DNA of 64,000 nucleotides from Epichloe hybrida (lineage: Eukaryota; Ascomycota; Sordariomycetes; Hypocreales; Clavicipitaceae): NCBI GenBank assembly GCA_019022495.1, contig JAFEKR010000040.1, forward strand, positions 124,001 to 188,000. The letters run 5' to 3'. Below, in pieces: positions 23,472 to 32,187 of this stretch. Made by a program: the position numbers and the translations under genes. Numbering within the stretch: the first letter of the stretch is position 1; each line of letters starts with the position of its first letter. The notes beneath the pieces were generated by a model. That model ran no database searches. It worked only from the letters and a program-made list of their open reading frames with translations, and had not been told where the DNA came from.

Positions 23472-23588
23472 TATTAAGGTAAAGAATGTATTAGGTAATG
23501 GATAATTATAGTTATATAGGGCTATACTAGCTAGAGAACTTAAAGAATACAAGCATCATTTACCCTAACAACTTTTGGTCAGCTTTCA
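23472..23588 (+). repeat. 3' LTR of element 1 (117 bp)
   Basis: Partner of 10550-10666. Its inner half carries the T/A states and its outer half, next to ARP3, keeps the C/G states. It is followed by CACC at 23589-23592. Confidence 0.92.
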
Positions 23589-23730
23589 CACCCCACTTGT
23601 TAATGCTGAGGTGACGACAAAGTCAACTTGCCAACGCCATTGCCTCCTCACATCCATCGTCGTCTGTCACAACCTCCCATTTGGTTCCAACACCCTCGAA
23701 GGCGCGCATTCGTAGCCGCTCCCCTTCGTC

Positions 23731-25443
23731 ATGGCAAACCAAACTCCCGCCGTCGTCATGGACAAGTGAGTCAACCCAAAGTCGTACCCCCGCTCCCCGC
23801 CAACAAATGCAATTGGAACGACAGCTAATCCGTGTAAATACAGCGGCACGGGGTTTTCCAAGCTCGGTACGGGGTTTGCCTCAGCCGTTTCTGGGAATCC
23901 AATTGACACCTGATATCTAGGTTTCGCCGGTAACGACTCGCCATCCTTTGTTTTCCCAACAGCCATTGCCACGAAAGGTCCAACTGGAGGCAGCGGCGGT
24001 TCCGGGTCTGGCCGTCCAGCTGTCGCAAACAAGCCCTCCTTCCTGACTGGTGGTGCAGGCCCTGGTGGCCACCTGAGCTCGAAGAGAGGGACCGAAGATC
24101 TCGACTTCTACATTGGCGATGAAGCTTTGGGAGCAGCATCAGGCCCTGGTACGCGGTCCAGGTGCCCGATTCCACTGGATGATGGACTCAGCTAACGGCT
24201 CTAGGATACGGTCTTCACTACCCCATTCGACACGGCCAAATAGAAAACTGGGTAAGGACCGGTCCAAAAGGAAGCTGGGCTTCTTTCTCTGACGTTTTCA
24301 CTAGGACCACATGGAAAGATTTTGGTCCAACTCGATCTTCAAGTATCTCCGCGTCGAACCCGAGGACCACTACTTCCTCCTTACCGAACCTGTGAGCGAG
24401 CACCATCATGATATCACTAGATATCTGCGTACTGTCCCAAGAGTTATTTCTAACAGTACTAGCCCCTCAACCCCCCGGAGAACCGAGAAAATACCGCCGA
24501 AATTTTCTTCGAGTCATTCAATTGCGCAGGCATGTACATCGCCGTACAAGCTGTTCTGGCCCTCGCCGCCTCTTGGACATCGTCCAAAGTTACCGATCGC
24601 TCCCTGACTGGAACTGTGATTGACTCCGGTGATGGTGTTACTCATGTCATTCCTGTCGCCGAGGGCTACGTCATTGGTTCATCCATCAAGTCGATTCCCA
24701 TTGCCGGGCGCGACATTACCTACTTCGTGCAGTCGCTTCTGCGAGACCGGGGCGAGCCCGATTCGTCTCTGAAAACAGCTCAGGATATCAAGGAAGAGTA
24801 CTGCTACGTCTGTCCGGACATTGTCAAGGAATTTTCCAAATATGACCGTGATCGCGAACGATTTGCCAAGCACGTCGTGTCTCACCCCGGCGGCCGCCAA
24901 GTGACTGTTGACGTTGGATATGAGCGTTTCCTTGCGCCTGAAATATTCTTCAACCCAGAAATGTACAGCTCCGATTTCCTTACGCCCCTGCCTGTTGTTG
25001 TTGATGGAGTCATTCAGCAATCGCCCATCGATGTGCGCCGTGGTCTATACAAGAACATTGTCTTGTCTGGCGGAAGTACCTTGTACAAAGATTTCGGCAG
25101 ACGGTTGCAGAGAGACATCAAACATCTTGTCGATGCCAGAATCCGAGCCAGTGAGGTTCGCAGCGGTGGAGCTCGCAGCGGTGGTCTAGACGTCCAGGTC
25201 ATCACCCACAAGAGACAACGACATGGACCTTGGTTTGGCGGCAGTTTGCTGGGTCAGACACCCGAGTTCCGGTCTTACTGCCACACAAAGGCAGAGGTAT
25301 GTCACTGTCACACCGAAGGCGAAGGACGTGCCAGATGGGCAGTGAGTGGCCAAGGCTGAGCTAACCCGCGTGAACAGTACCAAGAGTACGGCCCAAGCAT
25401 CGTGCGGAGATTTGCCTTGCTGGGAGGACCTGGTGGCTCATAG
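23731..25443 (+). CDS. ARP3: Actin-related protein 3 (Arp2/3 complex)
   Basis: Seven exons: join(23731..23765,23844..23866,23921..24148,24205..24251,24305..24391,24463..25296,25378..25443), 439 residues. All introns are short (54-81 bp) GT..AG and all phases fit. The joined protein starts [20 protein letters not shown] (actin-fold phosphate loop 1) and continues [64 protein letters not shown] (phosphate loop 2) and [16 protein letters not shown], ending ALLGGPGGS. With Arp2 and five further subunits it nucleates branched actin at endocytic sites. Introns crowd the 5' end, as in many fungal actin genes. A 23-bp micro-exon (second) is needed. The retroelement LTR ends about 140 bp upstream of the ATG, so the promoter is very short or lies partly in the LTR. 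Confidence 0.95.
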
Positions 25444-25891
25444 AAACATTGTCATTCCGTGCGTTTTGATAGAGCAATCGAAGATATTCATCCATCTACA
25501 TCCACCACTGGGGGTGAAAGTGCGAAACACGGCGGCCAATGGTGAACAAAGTCAGTCAGACGAACAGGCTTTGTAAGTACGTACCAATCAACTGTGTGTC
25601 CAAAGCCAATACAGTTGCTGCCGTTGAATGTTATCAGCACGGCATGCTGGCTCAAACCAATGGATCAGATAAATAGGCACGGTTTTTTTTTTTTTTTTTC
25701 AACTCAAATATTCGAAGGTTAATGTGCCATCACTCAAACACCACGACGCTCTTGTCTCTTTCATCGACAACCACCCTACGCCTCGCCACTATGCAACCAG
25801 ACCACACATCCTACGCCACCCGTCGTCTTGACTTCAACCACCCAAATTGATGACCAACAAGGCCATGTAATATGCCGTCAAACGAAGCATA
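25444..25891. other. Convergent intergenic region, ARP3/ADH
   Basis: About 450 bases between two gene ends. It holds a run of about 18 T at 25683-25700. No gene seen. Confidence 0.6.
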
Positions 25892-27045
25892 TTACTTGCT
25901 CGTGTCGACGACGTAACGTCCAGCAATCTGGCCTTCGCTCATCAACTTGTAGACGTCTTGTAGCTGACTCAGACCGACAGTCTTGAAGGGTACCTTGATG
26001 AGGCCTCTACGGTAGAACTCGAGAGCCTCGGCAGTATCTGCACGATTGCCGACATAACTACCCTTGATGTTGACCATTCGAACCACCGTGTCGAAAACGG
26101 GGGCAGAGATGGTCGCATTGGCGGGCAAGCCAATGCACACGACGGTTCCGCGGGCCCGGACATACTGAGTGGCCTGCTGGAAGGGCTTCTCGTGAACGGC
26201 AACAAGCAGGACAGCATGCGGGCCAAGACGATCCGAGCTCGCCGCCTTGACCTCGGCGACGAGGTCCTTGGAGGATTGGAAGTCAACAAATGTGCTCGCG
26301 CCGAGCTTCTCGCACACGCCCTTCTTCTCGGACCCGCCGTCAATGGCAATGACGTTGAGCCCCATGGCCTTGGCGTACTGAATGGCAAAGGTGCCAAGGC
26401 CGCCGCCAGCACCGACAATGGCCACCGACTGGCCGGGCTTGGCACCCGATTCCTTCAGGCCCTTGTACACGGTGATGCCGGCGCACAGGACGGGGGCGAC
26501 GGCCTCGAGGTCGCACTCCCTGGGGATGCGCGCGACGTGGGCGGCCTTTGCAATGGCGTACTGCTGGAATGAGCCGTCGACGGTGTATCCGGAGAGCAGG
26601 GCTTCTCCGCAGAGCGGCTCGTCCATGTTATTGCAGTACGAGCAGCTGAGGCAGGAGCCGTTCAGCCACTTGATGCCCGCGTGGTCGCCGATCTGCACGT
26701 CCTTGACGAGCTCACCACGGGCAACGACGATGCCGGCGCCCTCGTGGCCGCCCACGAGGGGCAGCTTCGTGGGGATCGGCCAGTCACCCAGCATGGCGTG
26801 GAGATCGGTGTGGCACACGCCCGAGTACTTTACGTTGACGAGAACCTCATCTGGCCCGGGTTTCTGGACCGGGATTTTCTTGTACACGACGGCTTTTGCA
26901 CCACTTTCTGTCAGCTCATGTTCCAGAGAGAGTGTATAGTACTAGTCATCGGCTTCCAATGCCGAGGTGTGGGAGCAACCGTACGTCCTCCAGTCTTTTC
27001 CACCACCGCCGCGTATTGCTCCTGGGGAATCTGGGGAGCAGACAT
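25892..27045 (-). CDS. Zinc-dependent alcohol dehydrogenase, ADH1 type
   Basis: Two exons: complement(join(25892..26907,26985..27045)), 358 residues. Exon 1 encodes [20 protein letters not shown]; the GTACGG donor and GACAG acceptor rejoin it to [18 protein letters not shown]. Seen: catalytic-zinc residues in GVCHTDLHA and GGHEGAG; four structural-zinc cysteines in [15 protein letters not shown]; Rossmann NAD loop [14 protein letters not shown]; and NVIAIDGG with an acidic residue favouring NAD over NADP. The length fits yeast-like ADH1 (about 350). It most likely interconverts ethanol and acetaldehyde in the cytosol; other primary alcohols are possible. A TATATATA box lies about 200 bp upstream. 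Confidence 0.93.
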
Positions 27046-27245
27046 GTTGTCGTGGAGTAATGGGTCGTCTCCTTGATCTTGGTGTTTTTGATTCGTGAAG
27101 GTGTTGGGTGATTGTCTGTTGTGTAGTGATGTGTCGTGATGTGTTGTGATGTGGATGGGAAAAGGCTGGGTTTCACACAGGCAGGCCCGAGGGAGTGGGT
27201 TGAAGGGCTGACTACGGACTACGGAGTAGATGAGCAAAGATGGAA

Positions 27246-27254
27246 ATATATATA
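27246..27254 (-). promoter_or_regulatory. TATA box candidate for ADH
   Basis: ATATATATA about 200 bp upstream of the ADH ATG. It lies in otherwise GC-balanced DNA next to a GGGGCGGGG stretch, read on the minus strand. Spacing implies a leader of roughly 150 bases or more. Confidence 0.45.
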
Positions 27255-27687
27255 CTTTCCCCGCCCCCTCTCTTCTACGACCGTAGTGCTTCTGCAAATC
27301 ATGACGTGGGAGTTGTTTACATAAAAAGTTGATTGATGCATCTTCCCCCCCCTCTTGCCCTGCCACCATGTGTGAAGGACGGTGACGCCGGGGTTGCTGC
27401 ACGCGCGGGAGACGGAGCCATGCACGGTGGTGAGTGGGGCCAACTTGCCAACTGACTAACGGCTCGTTATTAGCGGGGCAGCCAGGGAATCACTATGTAG
27501 TCGCCTGCATCTTGCCTTTATAATATACATGCATAGGTTGTCTTGTTAATAGCAAGCGGACTACAGATCCACGTGCCGCCTTAGCATTATAAGGCAGAGA
27601 TCCTTAGGAAGAGTAGAAAGAAGTGTTAGAGACGGGCGCGACCACATAGTGGGTCTCAGGATAACTAAGCGTAGTCGCCTAGCTAAT

Positions 27688-27765
27688 CGTGCCACGCCCC
27701 ACTTCTTTTGGTCATCGCCTGCCTCTACGGATCCGTAGCTACCGAAGGTGTGGGGGCGTGGCACG
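27688..27765. repeat. Long inverted repeat (hairpin) with central palindrome
   Basis: CGTGCCACGCCCC at 27688-27700 pairs with its complement ending at 27765. Further partial pairing (ACTTCTTTTGGT with ACCGAAGGTGT) leads to a perfect central palindrome CTACGGATCCGTAG. It could be a miniature element or a structured RNA. Nothing here is coding. Confidence 0.7.
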
Positions 27766-28299
27766 ACTACTAGCTAGCCACAGCCACATGCGAGCAAGGC
27801 GGATGTGTATATGTATAGCGAAGACCACCCCTAGCCCCCCACACACCCACCCCTAGCTGTTTTCGGCTTGGGCTTTGCCTAGGCATTAGTTATATATAGT
27901 GCATAGAAGTTGGGGGCTAGCATAAGATCGCGAGGGGATACGGACTAGAAAGGGCTGACACAAGTCCGCTAGGGGTTACAAGGGGCATAGTAGTAATAAG
28001 GGGTAGACATCCTGCCTTCCCTTCTTCCCTCCTTGAATTTCTTCATGCTATTAACGCCTGGCAGCAGTTGGTAACAGGCTAAAAGCAGGCCACAAACAGG
28101 CCCCACTAGCCTGTTTCCTAGGCTGATATTATCCAAGATTTATACAAGTACGGAGTACGTCCATGTTATAAGATATCATCGAGCTGTTTAATATTTCTCT
28201 TGACTCATACAAATGCATCCACTTGAACGCTATTGAAATAGTAGCTATCAACTTCCCTTTAATTATCCCCCACTATTCTCCTCAACACATGCCATCAGA

Positions 28300-28698
28300 A
28301 TGAGTAAGTTGACCTTTTTTCGATTTCATCTTTCCTTTCTCCACCGGTGCTAACACGCGACAACAGAGCTCTCGAATCTTGTCGTCTTGGCTACTGCAAT
28401 GACGAGCGCTGCGCGTCGCGGCACCCCAATCCACATAGTGTTCAAAGGCACCCTGGCGTATAACCCCTCGTTTGAGAAGGACCCAAATAGCCGCAACGCA
28501 ACATTCCAGGAAAAACCAGGGAAATTCCTCACCGAAATGTGCCGTAACGAGTTAGGCGCCGGGACTGTCAACGGAGAGCTTCACTTCGATAACAACTTTG
28601 AGATGCGTTGCGACTGTGCTCATGGTAACACGAAGTTGCCAATAGAAATCCAGCAGGATGGTTGGTCTGCGGAGGGCACCTCGACTGGGAAATGCTAA
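28300..28698 (+). CDS. Small secreted cysteine-containing protein (unknown family)
   Basis: Two exons: join(28300..28303,28367..28698), 111 residues. Exon 1 is only ATG plus one base before a consensus GTAAGT donor; the acceptor CAACAG, with a CTAAC branch site about 15 bases upstream, joins AG to complete MKLSNLVVLATAMTSAARR, a convincing signal peptide (cleavage probably near residues 17-19). The mature part of about 92 residues has four Cys (MCRNE, RCDC, and the last residue GKC), enough for two disulfides, and one N-glycosylation-like site (NAT). An upstream ATG at 28289 opens only a 4-codon frame. I do not recognise a family. Size, secretion and cysteines resemble fungal effector-like or small antimicrobial proteins, but that is inference. 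Confidence 0.72.
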
Positions 28699-29582
28699 GC
28701 GCAATTGGAACATTATAACGTTGGTTTTGTATTACAAAAGTAGATATAGTCTTTACCTAGCGCCTAGGCTTCTTTCTTTTAACATGCCTTCTATTAAAGG
28801 CTATTAGGGCTTGTGGCCACAACCCCCTCTTCTTATAAATCGCGTACTATTATTATCTACGGATTACGCATGCCGTTTCCAGCAACCTTGTGCGCATCCG
28901 CTGCGCCGTCGGTCCCCTCCTCCAGCGGCTGGGTGCGGCACCTAGGACGAGGTTAGGTATGTAGCTTCTGCCCAGCCATGCTTCTGAATCAACGGCTTGA
29001 CAAATGCCATGTTGAATGAATGGGGTTTCTTGTTTTCTCGGGGTACAAAGTCCAGCCCAGCAGCCGTCTGAGACAGGAGCCCGCTTGACTTCACTGCTAT
29101 AATGACATGATCATGACGGCCGTGTAATGTTTCGTCTTCTGTGTTTGTATTTGTATTTGTATTTCATCCGCCGAAAAATTCGGGGGGAACATTCGCGTTC
29201 TCTTCGTCACTTGATCGGTTTAGGCGACGCGTATGAAGACTTATTGTGCCATCTAAGCACCCACCATGCTCAGATGGCGCGATAACTCAGATGGCACCAT
29301 CAGAATTCATGAGCGTCGCTTAAACCGATCAAGCGACGAAGAGAACGCGGATCTTCCTACCAGCCTGGACATGCCCATTCCAGCACCGGGGCGATGTCGC
29401 ACCACGACAACGACCTGAAGCTTCGCAGAGTAACTCCTCAACGTAGACAAGAAGAAACAGAAATATTTTATCTTGATCTCTTGGCGCCACAAAAATCACA
29501 ACTCCAACATGGCTCTTCCCTCGGCACACATCATCATATTCCCCCCCCCCCCCGCCCGCCACTCCCTTCTTGATGTCGCGTC
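28699..29582. other. Intergenic region with a miniature inverted-repeat element
   Basis: About 880 bases. Contains GTATTT simple repeats near 29143-29164, the inverted-repeat element at 29191-29352, and a C run at 29541-29553. No gene recognised. Confidence 0.55.
29191..29352. mobile_element. MITE-like inverted-repeat element (~160 bp)
   Basis: Arms of about 38 bp, CGCGTTCTCTTCGTC..CTTGATCGGTTTA..GCGACGC, at 29194-29231 and 29311-29349 match with few mismatches. An inner pair, GTGCCATCT and AGATGGCAC, extends the fold. It lacks coding capacity. No certain target duplication was found, so it could also be a hairpin RNA source. Confidence 0.7.
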
Positions 29583-29919
29583 CTACGAAGCAGCCGGGAC
29601 CTCGACCGAGCGCTCAGCGCCATCGACCGTGGCGGAATTCACCTTCTTCCCCGTCTTGGCGATCTTGGCCAGGACATGCTCGTACGGCAAGTTGGTGACG
29701 ACGGTGGCGGTCTGGTTCTCGAGGGAGACTTCGTAGCTGTCGACGCCTGCAGTTGTTGCCGTCAGAAAATGTCAGCAGCGGTCCCCGGGTTCACACTTCT
29801 GCCCCTATCTATCCCTGCCAGGGCGTGAACGTACCGTCCAGCTTCTTGAGGACGCGGTCGATGGCGCCGGAGCAGCCGCCGCAGCTCATGGACACGTTGA
29901 ACTGGTACGTGTGCGACAT
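29583..29919 (-). CDS. ATX1: Copper metallochaperone Atx1
   Basis: Two exons: complement(join(29583..29746,29835..29919)), 82 residues. The protein starts MSHTYQFNVSMSCGGCSGA with the MXCXXC copper site (MSCGGC). It has the betaalphabeta-betaalphabeta heavy-metal-associated domain, including LKKLDGVDSYEVSLENQTATV and TGKKV, where the Lys residues match the loop that Atx1 uses to contact its partner. Donor GTACGT, acceptor TGCAG, phase 1. Atx1 carries Cu(I) from plasma-membrane importers to the Golgi P-type ATPase Ccc2, supplying multicopper oxidases; cytosolic. The last 12 residues form a short tail beyond the domain. Upstream lies a 15-bp tandem repeat. Confidence 0.94.
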
Positions 29920-30015
29920 GGTGAGGAAGGAGGGGGTGGTTTTGTTTGTTTGTTGTATCCTGTTGTATTCCTCTCTGTTGGAGTCACGAAGTACGAGGGA
30001 CGATGGATGCCGGGT

Positions 30016-30075
30016 GTCAAATGGAGGTTTGTCAGATGGAGAGTTGTCAGATGAAGAGTTGTCAGATGGAGGAGG
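30016..30075. repeat. 15-bp minisatellite, four units
   Basis: Four units related to GTCAGATGGAGAGTT at 30016, 30031, 30046 and 30061. They lie about 100 bp upstream of the ATX1 start codon, in its probable promoter. Confidence 0.85.
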
Positions 30076-30199
30076 CGGTACCGCGAGTTTTAACAGGGCG
30101 GGACGAGGAAGGACAGAAATTATTAGTCAGTCGACTGATGACTGACTGGAGCACACGGGAGTAGGTGGAGCGCCGAACAGGCGAACAAACAGCGCTAAC

Positions 30200-30239
30200 A
30201 AGTCGCTAAGTCGCTAAGTCGCTAAGTCGCTAAGTCGCT
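30200..30239. repeat. 8-bp minisatellite, five units
   Basis: Five perfect AAGTCGCT units. Confidence 0.9.
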
Positions 30240-30668
30240 AGCATCAGAACCACGTCTCACATTTTCTCCGAACAAATCGTCGTCGTGCTTGTTTACAACA
30301 AAGGCCTCTGGTTTCGGTTTCAGTTTCCCCGTTTGTACGATTGAAAAAAAAAAAAGAAAAAAACCCTTTCCGTCCTTTGCATCGTCTGCACGGCCCGCCC
30401 GCAGCCACTTGCCACTCCCGCTCTAACCATAGTCCGGCATCATTCCAGGCTTTCTTGTTTGGATAACAAAGGACAAAGGACAAAGGACACTGGATGTTGG
30501 CCTCAAAACTTGCTCGCCAACATGCGAGAAAACAAGCAGGGGTCGTTGACGACGGATCCACATGCGTCAAAGTTCCGATATCCCAGCTTTCCTTCCAACC
30601 GACAGCAACAACAATGGACCAAAAACACCAGTCAGTCTGAGACTACTTGCTCTGTTAGACTACCTACT

Positions 30669-31619
30669 CTACTCCTGCACAGCCCTCACGGCCCGGAACT
30701 CAACCAGGAACCTCTCCTCCTCCACGTCATACACATGCTCCGGCAGCTCGCAGGTCAGCAACGCATCCTCCAGCTCCCCCATCCACATCTCCCGCTCGCC
30801 CACCTCCCAGCTGTTCGTGCCGTCAAACGGATCCCTCACGCACATGATGACCACCTCGGCCGTCTCCTCCTCCAGCACCCACCGCGGCTGTAATTCGGCC
30901 GCAATCCTCTCCTGTAGCTCCCCCGTCGCGGGATCGACGCCCGTGTCGGTGCCGTCGGTGCCGCCGTCGTCGTCGTCCTCGCTGTCGTCGTTGTCGTCGT
31001 CGTCGTCGGTGCCGAGCAGATGCCGCCGGCGCTGGCCCCTCGGGAACCGCCGCGTCGTCGGCGCGTACTCGAGCTCGGGGAGCGCGCCCCAGACGCACGA
31101 CAGGCTCTTCAGCCCGGGGAACCAGCACATCAGGTACCCCAGCTCCGTGAAGGAGTAGTACGCCGTGAAGGCCGGAAACGCCAGGTGGCGGATCCGCGCG
31201 GCCGTCTCCTCAAGCCCGTCGCCCTCGAACGAGAGCTCGCAGAACTCCTCCCACTTGTCGCGCGAGACGTAGAGCGCGTCACGCGCGGGATCAAACGGCC
31301 GCGCGAGCACGTAGCCCCCCGTCCCCTGCCTCCAGCGCAGCTCCATGTCGCGGGCCCGCGCCCACTGGAGCGTCACGCCGCGCGACTCAGCGTCGACGTG
31401 CAGCGACGCCGGCATGTCGACTTGCACCAAGGGCGTGCGCGAGATGCCCGCGTAGCGCTCGTCCTCGCCCTCCGGTTCGAGCTGCTTGAGGAAGAAGTTC
31501 CTGTTGTACAGGTACATGGTGGGCTTGTCAAACGCCGACAGGTACTCGCGCCATATCAAAAGTCGGATCTCGGGGGCGAGACGGGCGAATTGCGGAAAGG
31601 TCACGGGGGGGAAGGACAT
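30669..31619 (-). CDS. 2EXR-domain protein of unknown function
   Basis: Single exon, 316 residues. Starts MSFPPVTFPQFARLAPEIRL, followed by IWREYL: the F..L..E.R..IW pattern that opens the fungal 2EXR family. The family often looks F-box-like but has no established biochemical role. Residues RTPLVQVDMPASLHV and CWFPGLKSLSCVW also resemble it. A highly acidic Asp/Glu run (about 205-225) sits between the two halves. The open frame continues upstream through a Pro/Ala-coding GCAGGC microsatellite without a better start, so I take ATG31619. Predicted cytosolic or nuclear; there are no membrane segments. Confidence 0.8.
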   Translation of the reverse strand: MSFPPVTFPQFARLAPEIRLLIWREYLSAFDKPTMYLYNRNFFLKQLEPEGEDERYAGISRTPLVQVDMPASLHVDAESRGVTLQWARARDMELRWRQGTGGYVLARPFDPARDALYVSRDKWEEFCELSFEGDGLEETAARIRHLAFPAFTAYYSFTELGYLMCWFPGLKSLSCVWGALPELEYAPTTRRFPRGQRRRHLLGTDDDDDNDDSEDDDDGGTDGTDTGVDPATGELQERIAAELQPRWVLEEETAEVVIMCVRDPFDGTNSWEVGEREMWMGELEDALLTCELPEHVYDVEEERFLVEFRAVRAVQE

Positions 31620-32187
31620 TGTAGGAAGTGTAGACGCAGGCGCAGGCGCAGGCGCAGGCAGATGGATGCGTTGACCCGCATCGAGTGAGGTTATTATGAA
31701 ATCGGCGTCGGCGTTCACGAGAACAAAGTGACACGCAGAAAGAACCACGCAGAACTGCGTCGACGTTGTTAAGTGGGGGCGGGTAGGTGGGTGAAGCTTT
31801 CCAGAACGGCAAGCAGAGATGTTTAAAACAAATTGGCAAGAACGGTGACCCACCCGGGTACACTACCCGCACACCACCCACCACCACTTTCCGACAGCAA
31901 ATTCTTCTTTGGCATCATCTTTGTAAAAAGGTGACGGAGGAAAAAACCCCGCTAATATAATTCATCGAGGGATTCAATGAAAGCTATCATAAATGCCCCT
32001 TGGCTCGACAATTACACGGGCTAGTGATAGTACATGATCGATCTCCCTTCCACCAACATACATTACTTTGATCCAATTCAAGTCTTCGTAGCCCGACGAA
32101 ACCCCTATGCATTCCTGCACATATTCATATAAAAATTCCCTACCCTCCTTCTGATTCATTCAACGCCTACCCCAACACACGCTTGCC
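31620..32187. other. Intergenic region between 2EXR and thiolase genes
   Basis: About 570 bases containing the promoter of the minus-strand 2EXR gene and the 3' end of the thiolase gene. A GCAGGC hexamer run lies at about 31634-31661. No gene seen. Confidence 0.55.

Larger units (their letters stand above)
10550..23588 (+). mobile_element. RIP-degraded Ty3/gypsy-type LTR retrotransposon (element 1)
   Basis: Two 117-bp direct repeats begin TGTTAAGG (TATTAAGG in the second) and end TTTCA (TTTTA in the first), giving TG..CA termini. Flanking bases CACC at 10546-10549 and 23589-23592 form a 4-bp target duplication. Without the nested 4.3-kb insertion the element is about 8.7 kb. Plus-strand remnants appear in order: Gag zinc knuckle, protease-like, reverse transcriptase, RNase H and integrase, which is the gypsy order. 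Almost every frame is broken by TAA/TAG from CAA/CAG/TGG codons, and the whole block is dominated by TA dinucleotides, as RIP produces. The right end lies about 140 bp from the ARP3 start codon. Confidence 0.93.
27046..28299. other. Intergenic region between ADH and the small secreted protein gene
   Basis: About 1.25 kb that should carry both divergent promoters. It contains a strong hairpin (27688-27765), CT/AC-rich stretches, CCCCT-rich words around 27820-27970 and TACGGAGTA motifs at 27220 and 28149. No gene recognised. Confidence 0.55.
29920..30668. other. Intergenic region upstream of ATX1
   Basis: About 750 bases. It holds the two tandem repeats listed separately and a run of about 11 A near 30343. 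No gene recognised. Confidence 0.55.

Noticed and set aside
10550..23588. Starship-type giant cargo element
   Set aside because: No tyrosine-recombinase (DUF3435-like) gene or cargo is visible; the LTR pair and gypsy motifs explain the block.
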